From a virus: 21,180 nucleotides of DNA. The position numbers were made by a program, and so were the translations under genes. The notes under the pieces were generated by a model. The model was not told the DNA's origin, made no database searches, and worked only from the letters and a program-made list of their open reading frames with translations. Where the stretch lies: positions 1 through 21,180 of the IMG/VR virus record IMGVR_UViG_3300033984_000137. One strand, written 5' to 3'. Shown piece after piece: positions 16,586-21,180 of this stretch; the first letter of the stretch is position 1; every line of letters starts with the position of its first letter.

Positions 16586-17124
16586 ATTTCGCCCGCGCTA
16601 ACTGAAAAATAAGCTCCTTTGTATTTTCGATCTAAAAGTTCCTGAATATCTATTTCCGCTTTTTGTAATTGTTCAGGGCTTTCAAAAGTTATTTTTAAAG
16701 TTGCTGGTTTGTTTTTTTCATCTCCTATTAAATCTTCATAGTTTGGCTCATTCATAAAAATTGGCAAATCTAAACCCCACGTTTCGAGTTCTTCGGAATC
16801 CCAATTTTGCGCTAAATCCTGAAAATCCCATTCGCCAAACCCGATATTATCTTTTATAATAAATTCGCGTTGCTGGGCTTCGGTTAATTCGCTTGCCATT
16901 ATAACGGGAATTTCTTTTAATTTGGCTTCTTTGCACGCTTTTAAACGCATATTTCCACCAAGTACAATATTATCCTCATTAATAACAATCGGGCGAATTT
17001 TAAGCATTTCGGGAAATTCCTTAATTGAATTAACCAGCTTTAAAAATTTATCGTCTTTTATTATTCGGGGGTTGTTTGGGTTCGGTTTAATTTCCGAAAT
17101 TTTATAAAGTTTAGTTTCGATCAT
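16582..17124 (-). CDS. ParB/sulfiredoxin-like protein
   Basis: This 180-aa protein has a ParB N-terminal fold: KISEIKPNPNNPRIIKD (8-24), KFLKLVNSIKEF (26-37), IRPIVINEDNIVLGGNMRLK (43-62, with GGNMR in place of the common GERR) and EIPVIMASELTEAQQREFII (71-90). The C-terminal third is acidic and beta/helix mixed (WDFQDLAQNWDSEELETWGL). Stand-alone proteins of this type in phages often sit next to DNA methylases or other modification genes, and may bind or nick DNA or use CTP/ATP. Here it overlaps the mom-like gene by four bases (ATGA), which argues for a joint role. It is not a plasmid-partition pair, as no ParA is present. Confidence 0.78.
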   Translation of the reverse strand: MIETKLYKISEIKPNPNNPRIIKDDKFLKLVNSIKEFPEMLKIRPIVINEDNIVLGGNMRLKACKEAKLKEIPVIMASELTEAQQREFIIKDNIGFGEWDFQDLAQNWDSEELETWGLDLPIFMNEPNYEDLIGDEKNKPATLKITFESPEQLQKAEIDIQELLDRKYKGAYFSVSAGEI

Positions 17125-17142
17125 TAAACAAAGTTAAATAAA

Positions 17143-17172
17143 AAAAGCCGAACGAATTAACGCCCGGCTTTT
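17143..17172 (-). terminator. Intrinsic terminator before the ParB-like gene
   Basis: AAAAGCCG (17172-17165 on the minus strand) pairs with CGGCTTTT (17150-17143) around a 14-base loop, followed by further Ts. It lies 18 bases before the ParB-like ATG. It would end transcripts from the replication genes or act as an attenuator for the packaging operon. Confidence 0.7.
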
Positions 17173-17181
17173 CGAAACTAA

Positions 17182-17197
17182 GTGTAACCCCTTACAC
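17182..17197. promoter_or_regulatory. Perfect inverted repeat, possible operator
   Basis: GTGTAA and TTACAC flank CCCC (gtgtaa-cccc-ttacac), a perfect 6-bp inverted repeat in the 103-base gap between the 110-aa gene and the ParB-like gene. It could be a repressor site or, in RNA, a short hairpin with a GGGG loop. It lies between the candidate -7 box (17218-17225) and the terminator. Confidence 0.4.
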
Positions 17198-17217
17198 GCT
17201 CATTCAAAACCTCGAAA

Positions 17218-17225
17218 CAAATATA
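17218..17225 (-). promoter_or_regulatory. Candidate Bacteroidota -7 promoter box
   Basis: The minus strand reads TATATTTG, matching the Bacteroidota -7 consensus TAnnTTTG. No clear -33 TTG/TTTG box is seen at the expected distance, so this is weak. A start near 17212 would give a leader of about 88 bases carrying the inverted repeat and the terminator hairpin. Confidence 0.25.
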
Positions 17226-17227
17226 AT

Positions 17228-17560
17228 TTAATTTTCGATTGCAGCGCGGTTTAAATAATTTTCTTCGGGGAAAACTTCTATTTGTACTTCGCAATAGTCG
17301 AAGTTAATTAATTCGCTATCAGGGTTTCCGTTGCAAAAAAAGTAATTTATTTCAATGTGTATTCGATCCGATATTTTTTTAAATTCCGAATCTGAGTTAA
17401 AAAGGAAATCAATTCCTAATTTATTAAATGCAAGTGCTTTAATTCCAATGTCGATTTTATCCTCGTCGAATAAATCGGTTAGGTTACAGTTCCAATTTTG
17501 GAGCTGCTGGATAAGCTCAACCTTCGTGAAAGTCAAAGTTTGTTTTGTGTACCCTTTCAT
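17228..17560 (-). CDS. Hypothetical protein, 110 aa
   Basis: This acidic protein is not recognised. It has a helical N-terminal part (FTKVELIQQLQNWNCNLTDL) and a beta-like C-terminal part containing HIEINYFFCNGN and FDYCEVQIEVFPEEN. Three cysteines are scattered and do not form a clear metal site. Its ATG overlaps the stop of the upstream 140-aa gene by four bases (ATGA), so the two are probably coupled. It is the last gene before the 17.2-kb leader, hence at the end of the early/replication unit. Confidence 0.6.
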   Translation of the reverse strand: MKGYTKQTLTFTKVELIQQLQNWNCNLTDLFDEDKIDIGIKALAFNKLGIDFLFNSDSEFKKISDRIHIEINYFFCNGNPDSELINFDYCEVQIEVFPEENYLNRAAIEN

Positions 17561-17979
17561 AGTTCAAATGTTTCGGGTTTCGGTTGCATTCCTAAATTAT
17601 CGATCGTTTCGGGCGAATCGTTCCAGCTACAAATTAACTTTTCGTTTGCGGTTCGGAAATCTGAATAAAGCACGTTTAACGGGTTCGGGTTTCCGTGTTT
17701 CGAAATTATTGTTTCGTCCCTTCGGATTTCGCAGCGGGTTGTTAAAAATTCAATCATTGCGTTATGATCTAAAAAATCAAAGCCGTTTTTTTTCAGGGCT
17801 TCCCGAATTCCGTTTTCTACAAATCGGGTGTACTGTTCGTGGGTTGAATTTAATATTTCAATTGCATCGGGATTGTCTTTCAATTTAGTTTTTAGAAGAT
17901 CGTTCCCGTAAATTTCGGCGGTAAATTTTAATGCGCCTTTAATTTTTTCGCGTTTGTTGAAGTTTGGTTTTGCTTTCAT
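17557..17979 (-). CDS. Hypothetical protein, 140 aa
   Basis: This protein is not recognised. It begins with a basic stretch (MKAKPNFNKREKIKGALKF), followed by helices (EILNSTHEQYTRFVENGIRE), and a region MIEFLTTRCEIRRDETIISK around residues 75-94. The composition is mixed with a basic N-terminus, so nucleic-acid contact is possible but unsupported. The ATG at 17979 follows an A-rich stretch (AATAAAACAAT). It overlaps the next gene by four bases. The gap to the upstream gene holds a bulged hairpin. Confidence 0.6.
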   Translation of the reverse strand: MKAKPNFNKREKIKGALKFTAEIYGNDLLKTKLKDNPDAIEILNSTHEQYTRFVENGIREALKKNGFDFLDHNAMIEFLTTRCEIRRDETIISKHGNPNPLNVLYSDFRTANEKLICSWNDSPETIDNLGMQPKPETFEL

Positions 17980-18010
17980 ATTGTTTTATTTAGTTTATTA
18001 TACGAAGTTT

Positions 18011-18046
18011 TTTAGCAACTATAAGATAGTTGTGCCCAATGCTAAA
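18011..18046 (-). other. Bulged hairpin between two small genes
   Basis: On the minus strand TTTAGC (18046-18041) can pair with GCTAAA (18016-18011), and inside it CAACTAT (18032-18026) pairs with ATAGTTG (18022-18016) around CTT, leaving ATTGGGCA as a bulge. One base is shared between the two helices, so they compete at that point. No T-run follows, so it is not a standard terminator. It could be an mRNA processing or stability element. Confidence 0.3.
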
Positions 18047-18350
18047 CGACAGCATCGTAAGTTTGGACAAATATTTCATTCTTGACAGGGTAGTATTTGC
18101 GAACCTTATCAAATGGTTCTTTGACAATCCAATCGGAAATATTTACATTCATTTCGCCTTCGGAAGTTTGAATGTAAAGTTGTTTGATATGCCAATTCCA
18201 ATAAGTTTCCGCATCAGGTATATTTGGAATTTTAACATCAATCGGATTTTCATTAGGGTTTTTGCTTAATGAAATTAAATCCTTTTGCATCTGTTTTGTA
18301 AATTGAAACGCAACTATTTCAATTGGTTTTTTTCTGAATTTTTTAAACAT
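18042..18350 (-). CDS. Widespread small phage protein of unknown function
   Basis: This 102-aa protein begins MFKKFRKKPIEIVAFQFTKQ and ends with LYIQTSEGEMNVNISDWIVK, then YYPVKNEIFVQTYDAV. That order (KKFRKKP, a beta segment, 'GDWI...YP...IF..TYE'-like end) is common to a family of small proteins found in very many phages, whose function is unknown to me. Here the usual Gly of 'GDWI' is Ser (ISDWI). It lies among other small early genes, and its stop is at the edge of the hairpin at 18011-18046. The base composition is lower in CpG than the structural genes. Confidence 0.65.
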   Translation of the reverse strand: MFKKFRKKPIEIVAFQFTKQMQKDLISLSKNPNENPIDVKIPNIPDAETYWNWHIKQLYIQTSEGEMNVNISDWIVKEPFDKVRKYYPVKNEIFVQTYDAVV

Positions 18351-18360
18351 ATTGTTTTTT

Positions 18361-18603
18361 TTAAGAATTGACTAATTGAATTGTAATAATTTGACCTTGC
18401 ATAAAAATATTATCATTTTTACATTCGACTTGAATTATTTTTTCATTGCTATAAATTATATCTCCAAAATATTTATCATTTTTATAATATTTTCCATTTT
18501 TAAATGAATGTTTTGGATTTTGAAAATTATTATTACATTCCATAGAATAACTATTAGGAATAAACATTTCGCAAGATTTAGGTTTTTTGTTTTCTTTTGA
18601 CAT
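18361..18603 (-). CDS. Hypothetical protein, 80 aa
   Basis: This small protein is not recognised. It is rich in Asn and Lys, with Cys at three positions, and reads as a possible beta-rich fold in its second half (YFGDIIYSNEKIIQVECKND). It is preceded by an A-rich tract and follows the DnaB gene after 12 bases, ending 10 bases before the next gene. Its DNA is very AT-rich and lacks the 'cgaa/ttcg' words common elsewhere, so it may be recently acquired. Codons are as expected for a real, short coding region, but there is no functional evidence. Confidence 0.5.
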   Translation of the reverse strand: MSKENKKPKSCEMFIPNSYSMECNNNFQNPKHSFKNGKYYKNDKYFGDIIYSNEKIIQVECKNDNIFMQGQIITIQLVNS

Positions 18604-18615
18604 AGTATTTTTTTT

Positions 18616-20013
18616 TTAAAATGGTAATTCTCTATCGACTTCGTAAAATGATTTATTCGGCTGCAAATTAGATTTTATTTCTTGAAATTGATTTTGGCTT
18701 TCATTCATTCCAAAAAAACTGCTCATTGTGGAATTGTGCCGAAAACCTACGGAACCCGTCGCGCCTTGTCGGTGTTTTTCGAATAGTAAAAATATTTCAT
18801 TTGTGTAAGGTGCGCCCGTGTCCTCGTTTTTTAAATCGTAATATTCAGGTCGCCAAATAAACGCGACGGTATCTGCGTCTTGTTCAATGGAACCCGATTC
18901 GCGTAAATGTGAAAGGGACGGTTTTTTGTCGGTTGTTTCCTCGCATTTTCGGTTTAACTGAGCTAAAACAATAAAGGGAATATTTAATTCCTTTTGTGCC
19001 GCTTTCAATGTGCGGGATATTTGCGAAACTTCCGCTTCCCTGTTACCCCCTTTAAACCCTTCTAAGGTCATTAACTGCAAATAGTCGATAATTACCCACT
19101 GACATTCATTTAAACGCGCGTGTCGTTTTATTATGCGAATTGCTTCATTTACCCCGCATCCAGCTTTATCATAAATTTTAAAAGGTTTGTTTTCAACTAT
19201 TCCGATTGTCTTTTCGAAGTATGTTAATTCGTCGGGGTTTAACGTCCCGTCCCTTAAAGCCGAAGATCGAATTCTTTCGTTTGAGTTTTGCAAAATTAAA
19301 CGCTGGGTTAATTGCGATTGACTCATTTCGAGATTGAAATATATTCCGGGCTTTTGTGTTTGCATTCCGAAAAATAAAGCAAGGGCGGTTTTTCCCATTG
19401 AAGGACGCGCCCCGATTATAATTAATTCGTTTTGCCAGCCGCCCGTAAATTTATTTACTGATTCAATCCCCGTTTCTAAGCCGCTTGTTTGCCCTGATTT
19501 TGCTAATTCGGCGCGTCTATAATATGCCTCGCGTTCGTTTGTTGTGAGTTCGGGCATTTCAACTATCTTTTGAAGTTCGGAACCTTCTTCGGTTAGTTTG
19601 GTTAGGCGTTTAATCATTTCCTCGGCTATATCTCGACCGGGTTTCTTTTCGTGTAAACCTATTCCAACCTCGTAATAGATTTTCGTAATATTTCGCGTTA
19701 TTAAGGCGTTATGAAGGGTTTCTATTATTTCGGGGATGTTCTCGTTATAAGTTACGTTTTGACTTGTTTTAAGAGCTTCGGCGTATTCATCCATTGAAAA
19801 GGATTCCGAAGATTTCCACGCGTTCAAAAGTGAAACGGGATCGGGTCGTTTATTTTCGTCATTTATTTTTTTTATAAAATGGAATGTCTTTCGGCAAAGG
19901 TCGTTTTCAAAGTGGTGCGGTCCGATTTGCGAAATGATTTCTTTGTAAATTTCATTCGGGCTTAAAAGTATTCCGATTAAAGTTTTTTCGATTTGATCGT
20001 TGGGGTTATTCAT
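18616..20013 (-). CDS. dnaB: DnaB-type replicative helicase
   Basis: This 465-aa hexameric helicase unwinds DNA at the replication fork. The N-terminal helical domain holds EKTLIGILLSPNEIYKEII and HHFENDLCRKTFHFIKKI. The C-terminal RecA-like motor has Walker A GARPSMGKTALAL (about 201-213), the motif FNLEMSQSQLTQRL, Walker B VIIDYLQLM (307-315), VLAQLNRKCE and LSHLRESGSIEQDADTVAFI. I chose ATG 20013, which gives MNNPNDQIEKTLIG and an 8-base overlap with the upstream stop. A longer reading from 20106 would add 31 unlike residues within the initiator gene. It lies directly after the initiator, which would load it at the origin. Confidence 0.93.
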   Translation of the reverse strand: MNNPNDQIEKTLIGILLSPNEIYKEIISQIGPHHFENDLCRKTFHFIKKINDENKRPDPVSLLNAWKSSESFSMDEYAEALKTSQNVTYNENIPEIIETLHNALITRNITKIYYEVGIGLHEKKPGRDIAEEMIKRLTKLTEEGSELQKIVEMPELTTNEREAYYRRAELAKSGQTSGLETGIESVNKFTGGWQNELIIIGARPSMGKTALALFFGMQTQKPGIYFNLEMSQSQLTQRLILQNSNERIRSSALRDGTLNPDELTYFEKTIGIVENKPFKIYDKAGCGVNEAIRIIKRHARLNECQWVIIDYLQLMTLEGFKGGNREAEVSQISRTLKAAQKELNIPFIVLAQLNRKCEETTDKKPSLSHLRESGSIEQDADTVAFIWRPEYYDLKNEDTGAPYTNEIFLLFEKHRQGATGSVGFRHNSTMSSFFGMNESQNQFQEIKSNLQPNKSFYEVDRELPF

Positions 20014-20731
20014 AATAGATTTTAGATTTTGAAGGGGTTTTGATTTCGTATTTGCCAGCGTTTTGAGTGTTTCCAATCCATTGTTGCAATTTATTTTGGA
20101 TTCCAAAATTTCTTTGGTGGTTTAATTCTATTCCGCCGTCCTTGTGCGGGGTTGAATAATAGTTAATGAAGTCTTTATAAAGAATTTCAGGATAACCGCT
20201 ATTCGGGTGTTCTTCCTTAAATTTATTTATTCGCTCTGTAAATTCTTCGGGGCTTGCTTTCACAAACCAATTATGCAAACCTAAATTAGAACTTTTTGAA
20301 ACTTGATTTTCATTTTCTGCAAAAAAGTCTTTATTGTTTATATTGTCTATATCCTCTTTAATAGTCTTATGATTATGGGCGTTGCTTTCGCCTTGCTTTT
20401 TCTTTGCTTCGGCTTTGCTTTGGTTTTGCTTTGGACTTGCTTCGGTAAATTTTACCAACCCAAAAATGTTGCATTGATATTGATTTTTGCTTTGAACTAC
20501 TATTTTAATTAAACCGTTTTCAACTAAAATATCGAGATTCTTTTTATAAGTTTTATAATTAGAAACACCGACCGCGCTAATTATCTGAGTTGAACTAAGC
20601 CCGAAGGATTCCTTCCAGCGTAATTCATTTGCAACGTTTAAAATATAAAAATAGATTGCCGTTACCGTTGGGTTATTTTTCTCAGGATTATTTAAAGCCC
20701 AATTCCAAAAGCCGTTAAAATACTCAAACAT
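20006..20731 (-). CDS. Replication initiator / helicase-loading organiser
   Basis: This 241-aa protein resembles phage replisome organisers. The N-terminal domain (about 1-90) is a winged helix like DnaD/lambda O-type initiators: FWNWALNNPEKNNPTVTAIY, SFGLSSTQIISAVGVSNYKT and LDILVENGLIKIV. A low-complexity Lys/Gln/Glu linker (about 95-125) is encoded by the six 11-bp repeats. The C-terminal part, residues about 150-230, has NWFVKASPEEFTERINKF and GIQNKLQQWIGN, and could contact the helicase. DnaB follows directly. The gene overlaps its upstream neighbour by 8 bases. Initiator with origin repeats inside its own gene is the lambda O arrangement. Confidence 0.75.
   Translation of the reverse strand: MFEYFNGFWNWALNNPEKNNPTVTAIYFYILNVANELRWKESFGLSSTQIISAVGVSNYKTYKKNLDILVENGLIKIVVQSKNQYQCNIFGLVKFTEASPKQNQSKAEAKKKQGESNAHNHKTIKEDIDNINNKDFFAENENQVSKSSNLGLHNWFVKASPEEFTERINKFKEEHPNSGYPEILYKDFINYYSTPHKDGGIELNHQRNFGIQNKLQQWIGNTQNAGKYEIKTPSKSKIYYE
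20281..20447. other. Candidate replication origin within the initiator gene
   Basis: Six 11-bp repeats (20382-20447) adjoin a very AT-rich block (20281-20370; I count about 20 G/C in 90 bases). Repeats plus an AT-rich unwinding region inside an initiator gene is the layout of lambda ori in gene O. A dnaB gene follows. The function is inferred from the layout. Confidence 0.6.
20382..20447. repeat. Six 11-bp iteron-like repeats
   Basis: TTGCTT begins at 20382, 20393, 20404, 20415, 20426 and 20437, exactly every 11 bases. The units are ttgctttcgcc, ttgctttttct, ttgcttcggct, ttgctttggtt, ttgctttggac and ttgcttcggta; on the coding strand each ends AAGCAA. Because 11 is not a multiple of 3, the encoded peptide does not repeat in step with the DNA units, so the repeat is held at DNA level. 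Eleven bases is about one helical turn, placing all sites on one face. Confidence 0.8.
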
Positions 20732-20927
20732 AACCTACAAAATCAAAAATATTACGATCTAAATCTAAAGCAGCATCTAAAATAAAATGCTCCATTAATT
20801 CAATTTTCATCTTATTATTATTATCGGGAAAATCATTATTTAAATCTCTTAATCTTCCTTGAATGTAAACTCTTTTAAGTAATACAATCAATTGTTCTTT
20901 GTTTAGGTCTTCAAGTTTACATTCCAT
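20724..20927 (-). CDS. Small unknown protein, 67 aa, start reassigned
   Basis: I choose the ATG at 20927 (MECKLEDLNKEQLIVLLKRV), which follows AATTTTAAAAAA, the A-rich sequence seen before other starts. A longer reading from 20984 would add 19 residues, but its first codons lie inside the leader hairpin. The protein is helical and mixed in charge, with KRVYIQGRLRDLNND and LMEHFILDAALDLDRN; I do not recognise it. It overlaps the initiator gene by 8 bases, so it is probably part of the replication operon. It could be a small regulator or partner of the initiator. Confidence 0.6.
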   Translation of the reverse strand: MECKLEDLNKEQLIVLLKRVYIQGRLRDLNNDFPDNNNKMKIELMEHFILDAALDLDRNIFDFVGYV

Positions 20928-20937
20928 TTTTTTAAAA

Positions 20938-21024
20938 TTAAAAAAGCCCATTAAAAGCTGCGGTCGAAGCGGAACGATTTTCATTCCTCGCAGCCCTCAA
21001 TGGGCAAAATGTTTTTAGTTGCAT
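20938..21024 (-). CDS. Candidate 28-aa leader ORF through the hairpin
   Basis: An ATG at 21024-21022 opens a reading frame of 28 codons (MQLKTFCPLRAARNEN, then RSASTAAFNGLF) and a TAA at 20940-20938, exactly at the end of the terminator T-run. GGAGG (21040-21036) lies 11 bases before the ATG, although Bacteroidota seldom use such sites. A ribosome reading it would melt the hairpin, as in translational attenuation. The stop is 10 bases before the ATG of the 67-aa gene. It may be fortuitous, as the frame is short. Confidence 0.3.
   Translation of the reverse strand: MQLKTFCPLRAARNENRSASTAAFNGLF
20940..21005 (-). terminator. GC-rich leader hairpin with T-run (terminator or attenuator)
   Basis: On the minus strand GCCCATT (21005-20999) pairs with AATGGGC (20952-20946); inside it GCTGCG (20994-20989) pairs with CGCAGC (20962-20957), and GGAA/TTCC close an apical loop. 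Six Ts follow (20945-20940). It ends the unit upstream or controls the replication operon, whose first ATG is 12 bases further on. A 9-base sequence at 21037-21029 is complementary to 20970-20962, allowing a competing helix. Confidence 0.75.
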
Positions 21025-21050
21025 TCGGGCTTCGACCTCCAAACGTTTTA

Positions 21051-21058
21051 CAAATATA
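21051..21058 (-). promoter_or_regulatory. Candidate Bacteroidota -7 promoter box
   Basis: TATATTTG on the minus strand matches TAnnTTTG. TTG (of GAATTG) lies about 23 bases upstream, at the upper limit of the spacing reported for Flavobacterium promoters (17-23). A start near 21045 would give a leader of about 118 bases with the hairpin and mini-ORF. The same 8-mer precedes the 17.2-kb leader. Confidence 0.35.
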
Positions 21059-21066
21059 GCCTTTTT

Positions 21067-21177
21067 TCAATTACAACCTTTCAATTCACAAATAATTTTT
21101 CCGTGAACTACTTTCGCGTGCTGGCATTTACCCGCCCGAATATCGTAGTAATTAAAATCGCATTCGAGTTTCCACAT
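21067..21177 (-). CDS. Small Cys-rich protein, possibly longer than the window
   Basis: From ATG 21177 to TGA 21067 the frame encodes 36 aa starting MWKLECDFNYYDIRAGKCQH and ending CELKGCN. The frame is open to the window edge, so a longer N-terminus is possible. Cysteines at 6, 18, 30 and 35 with His20 could form a small zinc site (KCQH...CELKGC). I do not recognise it. It lies just before the candidate promoter, and its stop is 9 bases from the -7 box. Confidence 0.5.
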   Translation of the reverse strand: MWKLECDFNYYDIRAGKCQHAKVVHGKIICELKGCN

Positions 21178-21180
21178 TTG

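Noticed and set aside
16582-17124. Plasmid or prophage partition gene
   Set aside because: No ParA partner or centromere-like repeats are seen; the coupled gene is Mom-like.
17129-17136. TAACTTTG on the minus strand as a -7 box before the ParB-like gene
   Set aside because: It ends four bases before the ATG and lacks a -33 box.
18616-20106. Longer DnaB start adding 31 residues
   Set aside because: The extra part lies within the initiator gene, does not look like a DnaB N-terminus, and ATG 20013 gives a normal family length with a short overlap.
20928-20984. Longer start of the 67-aa gene at 20984
   Set aside because: Its first codons lie in the leader hairpin and T-run; the A-rich sequence lies before ATG 20927.
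1-21180. CRISPR array, insertion sequence, integrase or attachment site
   Set aside because: No repeat-spacer pattern, transposase, recombinase or paired direct repeats were found by eye.

Overview
The window looks like part of a tailed-phage genome (or the lytic region of a prophage) from a Bacteroidota host, most likely a Flavobacteriia relative. All supported genes lie on the minus strand, so genes are transcribed from high to low coordinates. The DNA is AT-rich. Start codons are preceded by A-rich stretches rather than Shine-Dalgarno sequences, as is usual in Bacteroidota, and several proteins resemble families I associate with Bacteroidota phages. No integrase, lysis gene, CRISPR array or insertion sequence is visible. 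No gene-free stretch exceeds 300 bases.

Layout in transcription order. (1) Right edge, about 21.2-20.9 kb: a small Cys-rich protein, a possible promoter, and a leader with a GC-rich hairpin plus T-run, a possible competing helix and a 28-codon mini-ORF. (2) About 20.9-17.2 kb, replication/early genes: a 67-aa unknown, a winged-helix replication initiator carrying six 11-bp repeats and an AT-rich block inside its gene (probable origin, like lambda O), a DnaB helicase, and four small unknowns. (3) About 17.2-17.1 kb: a second leader with a hairpin and T-run. (4) About 17.1-15.9 kb: a ParB-like protein and a Mom-like DNA-modification enzyme, with a tRNA-like fold in the last codons of the mom-like gene. 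(5) About 15.9-14.3 kb: a candidate small terminase and the large terminase. (6) About 14.3-5.4 kb, tail genes: a two-frame tail-assembly chaperone joined at a run of nine Ts, a tail-terminator-like protein with an Ig-like IPT/TIG domain, an HK97-gp10-like protein, two large tail-tip proteins, a 974-aa tape measure, and a small HTH-like protein. (7) About 5.3-0 kb, head genes: a ClpP-type protease fused to a scaffold-like C-terminus, the major capsid protein followed by a terminator, a tail-tube-like protein, an unknown, the portal, a head-tail-connector-like protein, and the start of a further gene at the left edge.

How it fits together: initiator and DnaB would replicate the genome from an origin inside the initiator gene. 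ParB-like and Mom-like proteins probably modify phage DNA against restriction. Terminase packages DNA through the portal into a procapsid built from capsid protein with its protease/scaffold. The long tape measure and absence of visible sheath or baseplate genes suggest a siphovirus tail. The order is unusual: tail genes come directly after terminase, and head genes follow with the portal near the end.
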